In this document: in pieces, positions 5,715 through 13,455 of the stretch
How the letters are laid out: each line of letters opens with the position of its first letter
How positions within the stretch are numbered: position 1 is the stretch's first letter
Source: CAYRIY01 sp964424335
Lineage (GTDB): Bacteria > Bacillota > Limnochordia > DTU080 > RSA5
Direction of reading: 5' to 3'
DNA: 17,245 bases
Assembly (NCBI GenBank): GCA_964424335.1
Contig: CAYRIY010000082.1
Location: 1 to 17,245, forward strand
Notes under the pieces: model-generated
The model's input: only the letters and a program-made list of their open reading frames with translations
Databases searched by the model: none
Told to the model about the DNA's origin: nothing
Translations under genes and position numbers: made by a program

Positions 5715-8384
5715 TTACTGAACCATCCGGCCGCCCCGAGAAACGATGAGGTCGAGCCATTCTTGCGGGATCAGCGAAAGCGGGCGAGCAAAGCTTTGGG
5801 AGACCACGCTCGTCTCCGAGTACACTCGGTCGCTCGGCACCCCGATCAGGACGCCGTCTGCGAACCGCACCAAAGCTCCGCCGGAGTTTCCGTCGGCGAT
5901 GCCTGCATCAAACTGGAGAAACACCCGTTGATCCCTTTGCGTCGTAAAGCCGGACAAGATTCCCCGCGTCAGCGTGAGCGGCGTCCTCGTCGTCAACCGA
6001 GCGATATCCGGATATCCGAGGACGAGCACTTCATCTCCGACGACGGCGCCGGAATCGCGCACCTCGAGCGGAACGGTCGGCAAGGCAAGATCTTGGACCG
6101 GGTTGCCGTCCAGATCGGCAGTGATCTCGATCAAGGCAAGGTCAAACTCGGGCAGCGCCCGGACGACCTCGGCGACGAAATGCTGCCTTGCGTACCCCTT
6201 GTCCTCATCCGTAAGCGATACGATCTGCTCGGTCGCGTTGATCTCCTCTAAGGTCTGATAGGCCACGCATCCCATAGCGGTCGTCGTCGATACTTTGCAG
6301 TCGGCCACCACGTGGTAGTTGGTGAGGATCAGGCCATCCGGGGTCACGATGGTCCCCGAGCCGGCGGCGGCGAGGTTTTGCACCTGGACGGTTGCAAATT
6401 GCGCCCTGCGGATGGGGCTCATCGTCGCGTATAGGCGCGGGTCGAGGGGCTCGTAGCGGGACGATGGAGGCAACGGTTCATCAAAGGAGACTAAGATCTC
6501 GTACGTATTCGGTCCATCGACTCCGGGCCAAACGGCGATCGTATAAAGGCCGGGCGTCACTTCAGTGATGAAGTCATCAGGGCCTCCTATGGAGAGACGC
6601 TCGTTTTCTCGGACGGAGATCGAGAAGGCATCGTGCAGGATGCCATACGAAGAAGCGAGCCACCCGGGAGTCATCGACAAATCCATGTCGCCGTCGGCGT
6701 TGAAGAGACCTACATGGACCCGCTCGACGCCCTCGGGAACCTCCAAAGTCCAGAACTGAGTATCAAACCGATCGACATCGAACTCGCCGCGGTAGACGAC
6801 GCCAGGCACCAGGCGCCCGGCCAGCGGATAGCGCGCAGGCTCATCGGGAACCGCTTCCCACCTCGGCCACGCATCGGCGCCCGCCTCCGCTTCTTGAACC
6901 AAGAGCCAAAAGGCGCGGCCGGTTTCCACCGGATCGCCATATGGGGCAACTTGGAGGAAAAGCTGTTCCCCGCCTTGGACGCTTGCGACGCGAATATGCT
7001 CGTAACCTTCGATGTGCTCTGAAGCGTACACGGCGTCGATCCATCCCTCGATCGCCTTGTCGAGGTTGCCGTAAAGGTCGAAGTCCGTCTGGGCAAAGAG
7101 CCACACGTCATAGGTCCCCCCTGCGTTTGGGAGGTCCACGACGAAATTGCGGACGTCGCCGTTGCCGTTCACTTGGCCCGCAGTCATTTCACCCACGACA
7201 AGTGTGACGGGTTCGCGATCGCTCGGCCCCTGGCCCGAAATAGTCGCGTCATAATCGCCCAAAGCGACGAGGGGGGCTTCGGAGCCCGGCCCGCCGTCGG
7301 GGGTGCGGGACCAGAAGTACAGCGTGTAGGTGCCCGTGCCGCCGCCCGAGGGCGACGTGGCGCGAATGCGGTAGACGCCCTCATCGATCGCATCCAATTT
7401 CAACCGCGCGTCCAAAATCCCCCCGGAATCGTCATCCCAGGCGATGAGCGTTCCCCATTCATCGTAAACTTCCAGGTACGCGTCAAATTCGGCCGCTAGC
7501 CAGACTTCAGCCGTGGCGCCCGCTCGAGCGGTCCACTCGTATTCGTGGTGGATGTCCCCATCGGGACGTGCGTCGGATTCGGTCATCCGACCGTGTGACA
7601 CGTGAAGCTCGGGCAGGTGTTCTAGGAGGAGCGTGAAATCGCCCGATCCCCAATACCAACTCGATGCGACCACAGTGTAAACGCCAGTCGACGGCAACTG
7701 CGTGACGATTTGCGACCCGAATGAGCGATCCGCGTCATCGTTGTATGCGATCTCGATTCCGGATGGATCCAACAATCGAAGGGTGGTGTCAAAAACGTCG
7801 GAGGTCATCACGATCGAGACGAAATCGCCGGTTTCTCCCGCAAACGTAAAGGAAAGGCCGCCCTCGGCCGCATCGCCTAAGTGATTGTCCGTCAGGGTGG
7901 TGTGGATCGGCACGCCCGGGATGAGCTCGCTTGACGTACCCTCAATCACCGACGTGCCGGGATCGGGCCTTTCCCCACCGGCGGGTGAAGCGCGCTCAAC
8001 ATCCAGCCACAGTTGATATTCCCCGCGGCCGACTCCGGCAAGCGACGTGACGACGGCGGTGTACCAGCCTGCTTCCTCGGTCGCAAAGCTGTACGCCGCA
8101 TCCGGTCCCCAATCCCAGTCGTCATTTTGTCCGATGATCCAGCGGTCCGGACCAAGGATCACAAGATACGGATCAAAGTCGTACGAAATGAGCGTCACCG
8201 TTGCCCAAACGCCCTCAGGCAGCCAGAAGGCGTGGTAGCGGTGAGGTACATCAAGGATGCCATCTGAGGGCTCATCCGGAACGAGCGCGATCGTCTGGGC
8301 GTAGCCGGCGATCGGCACGAGCAGCATCAGCAAAGCAACCAACGCAAATGGCGCAGATCGAGCCAACCACCGGACATTCACCAT
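5715..8384 (-). CDS. secreted multi-PPC-domain trypsin-like serine protease
   Basis: An 889-residue exported protein. A signal peptide covers about 1-29 (hydrophobic core LVALLMLLVPIAG, then YAQ). Next come about five PPC-like beta-sandwich units (near 32-130, 150-258, 262-358, 388-498 and 515-635) with typical motifs such as LRLLDPSGIEIAYNDD and GVYTVVAS. The C-terminal region (about 655-889) is a trypsin-like domain with His691 (TNYHVVADC), Asp748 (EFDLALIEI) and Ser834 (DGNSGG), a complete triad. Cys696 and Cys706 may form a disulfide near the active site. There is no PDZ domain and no C-terminal anchor. GGGGGAG lies 7 bases before the ATG. PPC domains usually follow a peptidase and are often clipped off; here they precede it, which is unusual. 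The target is unknown. It could act outside the cell or in a periplasm. Confidence 0.9.
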   Translation of the reverse strand: MVNVRWLARSAPFALVALLMLLVPIAGYAQTIALVPDEPSDGILDVPHRYHAFWLPEGVWATVTLISYDFDPYLVILGPDRWIIGQNDDWDWGPDAAYSFATEEAGWYTAVVTSLAGVGRGEYQLWLDVERASPAGGERPDPGTSVIEGTSSELIPGVPIHTTLTDNHLGDAAEGGLSFTFAGETGDFVSIVMTSDVFDTTLRLLDPSGIEIAYNDDADRSFGSQIVTQLPSTGVYTVVASSWYWGSGDFTLLLEHLPELHVSHGRMTESDARPDGDIHHEYEWTARAGATAEVWLAAEFDAYLEVYDEWGTLIAWDDDSGGILDARLKLDAIDEGVYRIRATSPSGGGTGTYTLYFWSRTPDGGPGSEAPLVALGDYDATISGQGPSDREPVTLVVGEMTAGQVNGNGDVRNFVVDLPNAGGTYDVWLFAQTDFDLYGNLDKAIEGWIDAVYASEHIEGYEHIRVASVQGGEQLFLQVAPYGDPVETGRAFWLLVQEAEAGADAWPRWEAVPDEPARYPLAGRLVPGVVYRGEFDVDRFDTQFWTLEVPEGVERVHVGLFNADGDMDLSMTPGWLASSYGILHDAFSISVRENERLSIGGPDDFITEVTPGLYTIAVWPGVDGPNTYEILVSFDEPLPPSSRYEPLDPRLYATMSPIRRAQFATVQVQNLAAAGSGTIVTPDGLILTNYHVVADCKVSTTTAMGCVAYQTLEEINATEQIVSLTDEDKGYARQHFVAEVVRALPEFDLALIEITADLDGNPVQDLALPTVPLEVRDSGAVVGDEVLVLGYPDIARLTTRTPLTLTRGILSGFTTQRDQRVFLQFDAGIADGNSGGALVRFADGVLIGVPSDRVYSETSVVSQSFARPLSLIPQEWLDLIVSRGGRMVQ

Positions 8385-8413
8385 TTCAGCACTCCCCCAA
8401 ATGCTATGGATGC

Positions 8414-8435
8414 GGACGGCCCGCTCGGGCCGCCC
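8414..8435 (-). terminator. GC-rich hairpin after the oxidoreductase gene, no U-tract
   Basis: GGACGGCCC-GCTC-GGGCCGCCC forms a 9-bp stem (one position is a wobble pair on the minus strand) with a 4-base loop. It begins 31 bases past the oxidoreductase stop and about 30 bases before the protease start. It is a plausible terminator or a structured leader of the protease mRNA. No T-run follows. Confidence 0.45.
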
Positions 8436-8466
8436 GCGCGCGTTCCGGAATGAAAAGCAAAGCCCT

Positions 8467-9567
8467 TTACAAGCTCACCGCCGTCGAGACGGAATTCGCA
8501 ATCACTTCGTCGGCCCCGACCTCGCGATCTAGCCGATCCGACATGTAGATCCCCTCTTGAATCAACATCGTGCGCAGCGCTACCTCGGCCGTCGGCAACA
8601 GTGGAACTTGTCCTTGCAGTGCGGCCACCCAATGAGATTGGCTGTCCGAGTAGGCGCCCTTGTCGCGGTTCAGTCGGCGCAGGCGGGTTTGCATGGCTTC
8701 GAGATTGATCGAAGCGTCGATGTCCAGATCCCACGAGGTAGTGAAGTAGTTGAACGGATCGAGGCGGATGCCCCCTTTGGAGCCCATCAGGCTGCTCCCC
8801 TCGAATTTGTTCATGTGCACCGACCACGCCTCGATGATGTCCATGGTCAGGCCGCCTTCAAACCGCACAAGCCCGACGCCAAGCTCCTCGACGTCAAAAC
8901 CGCTCTCTGCTCGGCGCTCCTCGTCCATGTCCATTTCCTGATACACTTTGCCGCTCACCCGTTCCACCTTGGGGAGGTTTAGCAAGTACACGAGCTCGGC
9001 AATGTGGTAGACGCCCATGTCGTAGAGGGCGCCTCCCCCGGCGACGCTCTTTTTTACAAAGCTTGCCGTGCCGTACCCATCGACGAACGGACGGCCGCGC
9101 CGGCGCCAACCGGTGGAGCGGGCGTGGTAGATCCGCCCAAGTCCGTCTCCGTCGATGATGGTCTTTGCCGCCCGCACTTCCGGTCGGTAGAGCGTGGCGA
9201 TCTGAATGTGCAGCATCTTTCCGGTCCGCTTGGCCGCTTCCACCATTGCGGCGCCATCGGCGTAGCTGCCCGCAATCGGCTTCTCGCAGTACACGTGCTT
9301 TCCGGCCTCGAGCGCCGCGATCGTCACGGGCGCGTGAAAGTTGTTGTGCAGACATACATCGACGGCATCGATATCATCACGGGAAAGCAGCGTCCGAAAG
9401 TCCGTCGTGACGTCGGGAATGCCGTACTCCTCTGCAACCCGGCGCGCCTCCGGCTCGTTGATGTCCGCAACCGCCACCACCTTTGCGTCGGGGATTTCCG
9501 CATACCGCCTGATGTGGCTCTTGCCGATAATTCCAACACCGATGACTCCAATGCGTACTTCGCTCAT
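8467..9567 (-). CDS. Gfo/Idh/MocA family NAD(P)-dependent oxidoreductase
   Basis: Cytoplasmic sugar or cyclitol dehydrogenase-type enzyme of 366 residues. The N-terminal Rossmann fold has IGVIGVGIIGKSH (6-18), then AVADINEPEA. The family hallmark CEKPIA is at 94-99 with Lys96. The C-terminal substrate domain has GGGALYDMGVYHIAEL (about 177-192), where Asp183 and His188 are the usual catalytic positions. GGAGG lies 7 bases before the ATG, fixing the start. Family members oxidise or reduce sugars, sugar acids and inositols; the exact substrate cannot be inferred. It lies 133 bases downstream of the glucuronoyl-esterase gene on the same strand, which suggests a sugar or uronate catabolic role. 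The intervening gap holds a perfect minus-strand TTGACA, but no fitting -10. Confidence 0.92.
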   Translation of the reverse strand: MSEVRIGVIGVGIIGKSHIRRYAEIPDAKVVAVADINEPEARRVAEEYGIPDVTTDFRTLLSRDDIDAVDVCLHNNFHAPVTIAALEAGKHVYCEKPIAGSYADGAAMVEAAKRTGKMLHIQIATLYRPEVRAAKTIIDGDGLGRIYHARSTGWRRRGRPFVDGYGTASFVKKSVAGGGALYDMGVYHIAELVYLLNLPKVERVSGKVYQEMDMDEERRAESGFDVEELGVGLVRFEGGLTMDIIEAWSVHMNKFEGSSLMGSKGGIRLDPFNYFTTSWDLDIDASINLEAMQTRLRRLNRDKGAYSDSQSHWVAALQGQVPLLPTAEVALRTMLIQEGIYMSDRLDREVGADEVIANSVSTAVSL

Positions 9568-9632
9568 GTCACGCCTCCTATCCGTGTCGGGCGAGCTTTG
9601 GCGATCGCCGCGTCACTTACTTATGACTGTCA

Positions 9633-9651
9633 ACAAATCCGATTGGTTTGT
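9633..9651. repeat. imperfect inverted repeat upstream of the oxidoreductase gene
   Basis: ACAAATCCG-A-TTGGTTTGT, six of nine arm positions complementary, lies about 65 bases upstream of the oxidoreductase start. It could be a regulator site, but symmetry alone is weak evidence. Confidence 0.2.
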
Positions 9652-9700
9652 GTCCCCAATTGCCGCCCAAAAGGGCCGACGGTGACGGACCCCTGGAGGT

Positions 9701-10933
9701 TCATTCGTTCGGCGACCAGCCGAGGCGGCTGTCCGCGAAGTCGAGGTAATGCCGCCAATCCAGCTCTGTCACGTCGTGGCGTCCGGTGCGAATGTGATAA
9801 CCGATCATTCCTTGGACCGAGCGGTTCTCCTCCGGCATGTCATCCGCCGGCAGCCCCTCGAGCCCAAAAAGTTCGTACACGGGGCTCGCTTCCTTGGCGG
9901 CGAGGAACTCGCCGCGCGGGTCTGCCCACAGGTCTAAGGATGCGCTCGCGACATACACGGGCCTGGGCGCAAGGAGCGCGATCAGCATGTGCTGGTCAAA
10001 GGGGAGCTCGTGCTCGCGCCGGTTGTAGGCTTTGAAGTTGTCGCAGAACCAGTGGGGAAAGGCGGCGTTGATGCGCTCGATCGTCTCGCCAAAGCACCGG
10101 CGACTCAAGGCGGCTCCTCCGCACCCGGAGTTGTTGGAGATCGCCATGGCAAAGCGCTCATCCTGGGCTCCGGCCCAAAGCGCCGTCTTGCCAAGACGGG
10201 AATGTCCCATGACGATCACGCGCCTAGGGTCCACCGCTTCAAGGGTTTCGAGGTAGTCCAACGCCCTCGAAAGGCCCCAAGCCCAGGCTCCTATCGATCC
10301 CCACTCGTCGGCCTTGGGCTTTGTTTGGCCTTCCTTGTAAAACAGAGGGTGCACGCCGTTTTGAAACCCGTCGTGAAAATCGGGGTCGATGTCACCGTAG
10401 TAGATCGTGGCGAGCCCATACCCGCGGGAAAGAATGAGCTCGACCGGCCACCTGCTGGACTTTCGTCCCCGGTCCGCTTCGGAGGCCCTATTTCCTTCCC
10501 CGCTCGAATCCCTCATCCACGACCGGGGCAATCGGATCGCAGGATCTTGATGCACGGCGTGGTTGCCGCTGAAATTGAGGCCGAGAAAGACCGGAACGGG
10601 TCCGCTCGCGCCGTTTGGCAAGTAGATCAAAAGGTCCATGCCCTGATCGCCCTCGGATTTGCCGAAGTGGATGCGGACCTGCCTTCGCACCGCGACTCCG
10701 CCAAGCGCGTCGGCGCTCTCCTCAAACACATCCCACGATATCGGCAGCGTCAAACTCGGCGTCCTGCCGTACATCTCCCTTTGAAAGAGCTCCAGCAGTT
10801 CCGGGCGACGCTTGTTGCGCCACGTCTCGGCGTCAGCTACCCGCTCGCCATCGACGCATGTGAGCACATCGGGCAACACGTACGCCGGCACGAGGCTCTC
10901 GTCTTGGATCAATTCGAGAAAGTCAGCCGACAT
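9701..10933 (-). CDS. CE15-type 4-O-methyl-glucuronoyl methylesterase, no signal peptide
   Basis: An alpha/beta-hydrolase of 410 residues with bacterial CE15 features. The nucleophile elbow is GHSRLGKTALWAGA with Ser245, followed by SNNSGCGGAALSRR-FGETI and FPHWFCDNF. LLAPRPVYVASASLDLWADP carries the probable acid Asp334, and GYHIRTGRHDVTELDW carries His386. CE15 enzymes cleave esters between glucuronic acid of xylan and lignin alcohols or methyl groups. No signal peptide is visible (MSADFLELIQDES), so the enzyme should be cytoplasmic and act on imported, esterified uronate oligosaccharides. AGGAGG lies 10 bases before the ATG. The family call rests on several motifs; the substrate is inferred. 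Some relatives are annotated simply as acetylxylan esterases. Confidence 0.85.
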   Translation of the reverse strand: MSADFLELIQDESLVPAYVLPDVLTCVDGERVADAETWRNKRRPELLELFQREMYGRTPSLTLPISWDVFEESADALGGVAVRRQVRIHFGKSEGDQGMDLLIYLPNGASGPVPVFLGLNFSGNHAVHQDPAIRLPRSWMRDSSGEGNRASEADRGRKSSRWPVELILSRGYGLATIYYGDIDPDFHDGFQNGVHPLFYKEGQTKPKADEWGSIGAWAWGLSRALDYLETLEAVDPRRVIVMGHSRLGKTALWAGAQDERFAMAISNNSGCGGAALSRRCFGETIERINAAFPHWFCDNFKAYNRREHELPFDQHMLIALLAPRPVYVASASLDLWADPRGEFLAAKEASPVYELFGLEGLPADDMPEENRSVQGMIGYHIRTGRHDVTELDWRHYLDFADSRLGWSPNE

Positions 10934-11017
10934 GCACGATCAGCCTCCTATAAACGACCGCTAGGGCGCGTTCTCGGATATTTCGGCGGCGGCGGTCGCC
11001 ACCCTGTAACTTTTTCT

Positions 11018-11034
11018 CAAAACCGCGGGTTTTG
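11018..11034. promoter_or_regulatory. perfect inverted repeat upstream of the esterase gene, candidate operator
   Basis: CAAAACC-GCG-GGTTTTG has perfect 7-base arms and lies about 85 bases upstream of the esterase start, in the gap after the methyltransferase gene. No T-run adjoins it on the side needed for a terminator, so an operator is more likely. It differs from the AGCGAACCGGTTCGCT sites in sequence and spacing, so another regulator would be involved. Confidence 0.35.
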
Positions 11035-11054
11035 GCAGATGAGATCCGGACTCC

Positions 11055-11075
11055 TGATGGAGCAACCCTCCATCA
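11055..11075 (-). terminator. hairpin after the methyltransferase gene, no U-tract
   Basis: TGATGGAG-CAACC-CTCCATCA forms a perfect 8-bp stem with a 5-base loop, 39 bases past the methyltransferase stop. It is a plausible 3' end or terminator, but no T-run follows on the minus strand. Confidence 0.4.
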
Positions 11076-11114
11076 AGGATCCCAACGTGACCGTGGGCGA
11101 TCTCGAGTATCGGC

Positions 11115-11834
11115 CTAGCTCAGCCTGATACCGCCAAATGCGGCGAAGCAACTGTTCTTGTGCAGGATCTCCACTTCGTCGAAACCCGACGAGCGGAGCA
11201 AATCGAGCTGGTACATCAAAGGGCGAGGCGTATCCTCCCGATCGATGTACTCAAAGACATGGTCGCGGTACGCTTCGCCCTTGAGGCCCGTGAGATACTC
11301 GCCGTAGCGTAGCCACATCATCTCTTGGACCTGGGGAATCGTGTGTGTGATCAGATCCACGATCCACACCGAGCCCCCGGGCTTGAGGGCGCGATAAAAC
11401 TTGGCGAAGACCTGTTGCCACTCGTCATCGCCACGCAAGTGGTGGAGGACCGCCGCCGCCAGGATAAAGTCGTAGCGTGATCGGCCAAGATCAATTTCGC
11501 GCACGTCCCCTTGGATCGCAGTCACCTCGCCCGACGTCGCCTGCGAAACCCGCTCGACAGCTCGATCGAGCATCGGCTTGCTCAGATCGATTAGTGTCAC
11601 ATCGAGTCCGGGCAGGCGGCCGAGGAGCTTGAGCGAGTAGTTGCCGGCGCCGCAGCCCACATCGAGCACGGCCGTCGCATCGGGTTTCAGCCGTGCGGCC
11701 GCCTCCACAACCAGCTCGAGCGAGAGCGGAGCGTCGATGGTCGCGCTCTGCCCCGTTTCCAAATTTGAAAACCGCTCCACGTCGTTGTCGAAGCGGGCTC
11801 TGATCTCTTCGACGGTCGACTTGTCTTCGAACAT
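11115..11834 (-). CDS. class I SAM-dependent methyltransferase
   Basis: Cytoplasmic methyltransferase of 239 residues. Motif I is VLDVGCGAGNYSLKL, followed by TLIDLSKPMLDRA (the acidic residue that binds the ribose), DVREIDLG, and the post-motif FILAAAVLHHL. LKPGGSVWIVDLI is motif III-like. A central segment (YGEYLTGLKGEAYRDHVFEYIDREDTPRP) resembles the substrate-binding insert of UbiE/Tam-like small-molecule methyltransferases. ATG at 11834 is preferred; GAGG lies 9 bases upstream, and an in-frame GTG at 11849 falls at that site. It diverges from the sugar-binding protein gene across a 289-base region holding a LacI-type operator. The substrate is unknown, and a link to sugar use is only positional. 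Confidence 0.85.
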   Translation of the reverse strand: MFEDKSTVEEIRARFDNDVERFSNLETGQSATIDAPLSLELVVEAAARLKPDATAVLDVGCGAGNYSLKLLGRLPGLDVTLIDLSKPMLDRAVERVSQATSGEVTAIQGDVREIDLGRSRYDFILAAAVLHHLRGDDEWQQVFAKFYRALKPGGSVWIVDLITHTIPQVQEMMWLRYGEYLTGLKGEAYRDHVFEYIDREDTPRPLMYQLDLLRSSGFDEVEILHKNSCFAAFGGIRLS

Positions 11835-11888
11835 AGACAAACGCCTCACTTCGCTGTTGGTCTCGGTTGATCGGCTTTTTGGATACTT

Positions 11889-11909
11889 TCATAAACCCGT
11901 CATGAACCC
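11889..11909 (-). promoter_or_regulatory. 10-bp direct repeat with 11-bp period upstream of the methyltransferase
   Basis: TCATAAACCC and TCATGAACCC (plus-strand reading) are offset by 11 bases, one helical turn, about 55-75 bases upstream of the methyltransferase start. Tandem sites on one DNA face are typical of OmpR- or AraC-type activators. No clear -10 was identified. Confidence 0.3.
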
Positions 11910-11950
11910 TTTACACCCGCAGCGTCACAACCATGCTGCCGAATTTCCCT

Positions 11951-11980
11951 TTGAAACTTTAGAGGATTTCTCATTATTCC
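11951..11980 (+). promoter_or_regulatory. probable promoter of the binding-protein/lacI transcript
   Basis: The -35 candidate is TTGAAA at 11951-11956; the -10 candidate TATTCC is at 11975-11980 with an 18-base spacer. The predicted start of transcription, near 11987, places the LacI-type operator directly downstream, as in repressor-blocked promoters. The -10 match is weak. Confidence 0.4.
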
Positions 11981-11993
11981 CCCAAAACCATAC

Positions 11994-12011
11994 TAGCGAA
12001 CCGGTTCGCTA
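11994..12011. promoter_or_regulatory. LacI-family operator, copy 1
   Basis: TAGCGAACCGGTTCGCTA is a perfect 18-bp palindrome with a central CpG, the step into which LacI-family hinge helices insert. It lies just downstream of the candidate promoter and 112 bases upstream of the binding-protein start. The 16-bp core recurs exactly at 16347. The likely ligand is the LacI protein encoded at 13456-14487, giving autoregulation. The 12012-12123 stretch that follows holds only the leader and a GAGGAG ribosome site. Confidence 0.8.
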
Positions 12012-12123
12012 CGTGTCGTACAACGAATGTGGAGGTGGTGTACGAAGACGAGTTTACGCACCGAAGAAAACGATTGTGCCGGACGGATCATTTCGGATAT
12101 TAGAATCTTGAGAGGAGATCGAC

Positions 12124-13335
12124 ATGATCAGGAAAAGCGTACTCGCATTGATCATCTGTATCGCGCTGTCCTTGTCCGTCCACGCGGCTCCGATCGAGCT
12201 TAGCTTTTGGTCGTTGCTCGGCGGCGGGGACGGCCAAATCATGAACGAGTTGGTCGCCCGGTTCAACGAGGAACACGAGGACATCACGGTAACCCACACG
12301 ATTCTGGATTGGGGCGACCCATACTACAGCAAGCTGATCACGTCGACTGTCGGCGGCTCACCGCCTTCAGTGGGCATCATGCACGCGTCGCGCATCTACT
12401 CGTTCATGAGTCAACAACTGATCGAGCCTTTCACCGAAAAGGACCTGGAGCGACTCGGTCTCACGGATCGAGACTTCATGCCCAACATATGGGAGCGCGG
12501 CCTTTACGAGGGCAAGCCGCACGCGATCCCCTTGGATATTCACCCCTACGCCCTGTACATGAATGTCCGCATGTTTGAGCAGAGCGGATTGCCGCTCGAG
12601 TCCCCCAGAAACCAAGCCGAGCTCCTCTCCGCCGCACGTCTGCTCACCCGAGACGTCAACGGCGATGGAACGCCCGACATAGCAGGATTCACAGGGTTCG
12701 GGTCGCGGGAATGGCTTGGCTACCTGTACCAGTTCGGCGGCCAAATCATGGACGAAAACCGCCAAGCGGCATTTGACACCGATGCAGGTCGCGAGGCGCT
12801 CAACGTGCAACTTGACGTCATCAATCAGATCGGCGGGGCTCCGTTCGGCTGGTTCGGCAACGAGACCGCGGCGATGCAGCTCCTCGGCCCGTGGGAAATC
12901 GGCAACTTCACGCGCATCGGGCTTGACTTCAAGACCGACGTGGTGCCCCAAGTCGGCCCGGAGCAGGGCACGTGGGCAGGTTCGCACATGCTCGTCATCC
13001 CCGTCGGCATCAGGGAAAACAGGCCCGATGAGTTCGAAGCCGCGCTGACGTTCATCTCGTGGCTCTCCCTGCATACGATCGACTGGTCGGCGGGCGCAGG
13101 GCACGTCCCTGCTCGCATCGACCGGCTCACTGTCGATTCGTTCTTGCGGCTCGAGCCGCAGCAGGCGTTCGCCAACTCCCTCCCCTTCGCCCAGTTTTGG
13201 CCGGATCATAGGCTCGAGGGCGAATTGCACAACGGAGGGATTTGGGCATATTTGACGAACCAAATGCCTCTCAACGAAGCAATCACAAATATGGTCGACG
13301 CATTTCGACGGGTAATGGAGGAGAGCGGCAACTAG
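12124..13335 (+). CDS. ABC transporter sugar-binding protein (family 1, CUT1 type)
   Basis: Exported solute-binding protein of 403 residues. A signal peptide spans about 1-22 (LALIICIALSLSVHAA). There is no lipobox cysteine at the cleavage site, so the mature protein would be soluble. Family features: IELSFWSLLGGGDGQIMNELVARFNEEH near the mature N-terminus, SPPSVGIMHASRIYSFMSQQLIEPF, KPHAIPLDIHPYALYMNVRMFEQSGLP, and AAMQLLGPWEIGNF. Such proteins deliver oligosaccharides to CUT1 permeases (MalF/MalG-like), but no permease or ATPase partner lies here. GAGGAG is 7 bases before the ATG. It is the first gene of a transcript continuing into lacI, under the operator at 11994. Expression is probably induced by the sugar or a breakdown product of it. 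Confidence 0.93.
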   Translation: MIRKSVLALIICIALSLSVHAAPIELSFWSLLGGGDGQIMNELVARFNEEHEDITVTHTILDWGDPYYSKLITSTVGGSPPSVGIMHASRIYSFMSQQLIEPFTEKDLERLGLTDRDFMPNIWERGLYEGKPHAIPLDIHPYALYMNVRMFEQSGLPLESPRNQAELLSAARLLTRDVNGDGTPDIAGFTGFGSREWLGYLYQFGGQIMDENRQAAFDTDAGREALNVQLDVINQIGGAPFGWFGNETAAMQLLGPWEIGNFTRIGLDFKTDVVPQVGPEQGTWAGSHMLVIPVGIRENRPDEFEAALTFISWLSLHTIDWSAGAGHVPARIDRLTVDSFLRLEPQQAFANSLPFAQFWPDHRLEGELHNGGIWAYLTNQMPLNEAITNMVDAFRRVMEESGN

Positions 13336-13357
13336 CCGCTTCAGATTCCCATGTGGT

Positions 13358-13414
13358 CGGCTTTCATGGGGGACTTCGAGGGGAGTCTCTCAAGGGGTTT
13401 CCCATTGAAAGCCG
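13358..13414 (+). other. intercistronic mRNA hairpin between binding protein and lacI
   Basis: CGGCTTTCATGGG (13358-13370) pairs with CCCATTGAAAGCCG (13401-13414), giving 13 bp with one bulged A around a 30-base loop that may contain a smaller GACT/AGTC stem. It starts 22 bases after the binding-protein stop. No T-run follows. Such hairpins commonly protect the abundant binding-protein message and reduce read-through to the downstream gene. Confidence 0.6.
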
Positions 13415-13455
13415 CCCCCCCAATCGAGTTGCTCGAAATAGAGAATGGTGGCGCG

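Noticed and set aside
9628..9633. A perfect minus-strand TTGACA upstream of the oxidoreductase gene
   Set aside because: The sequence 15-18 bases downstream (CGGCGA region) has no resemblance to a -10, so no promoter is called.
9662..9680. Possible hairpin GCCGCCC-AAAA-GGGCCGAC after the esterase stop
   Set aside because: Only four contiguous pairs form before a mismatch; too weak to list as a terminator.
9989..11128. A 379-codon open frame on the plus strand
   Set aside because: It runs antisense to the well-supported esterase gene, has no recognisable motif, and arises from GC-rich codon bias.
12367..13263. A 298-codon open frame on the minus strand
   Set aside because: It is opposite the sugar-binding protein gene, with low-complexity composition and no plausible start signal.
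13351..13455. An N-terminal extension of the LacI frame from the ATG at 13351
   Set aside because: It lies inside the intercistronic hairpin and adds 35 residues that precede the conserved helix-turn-helix start.
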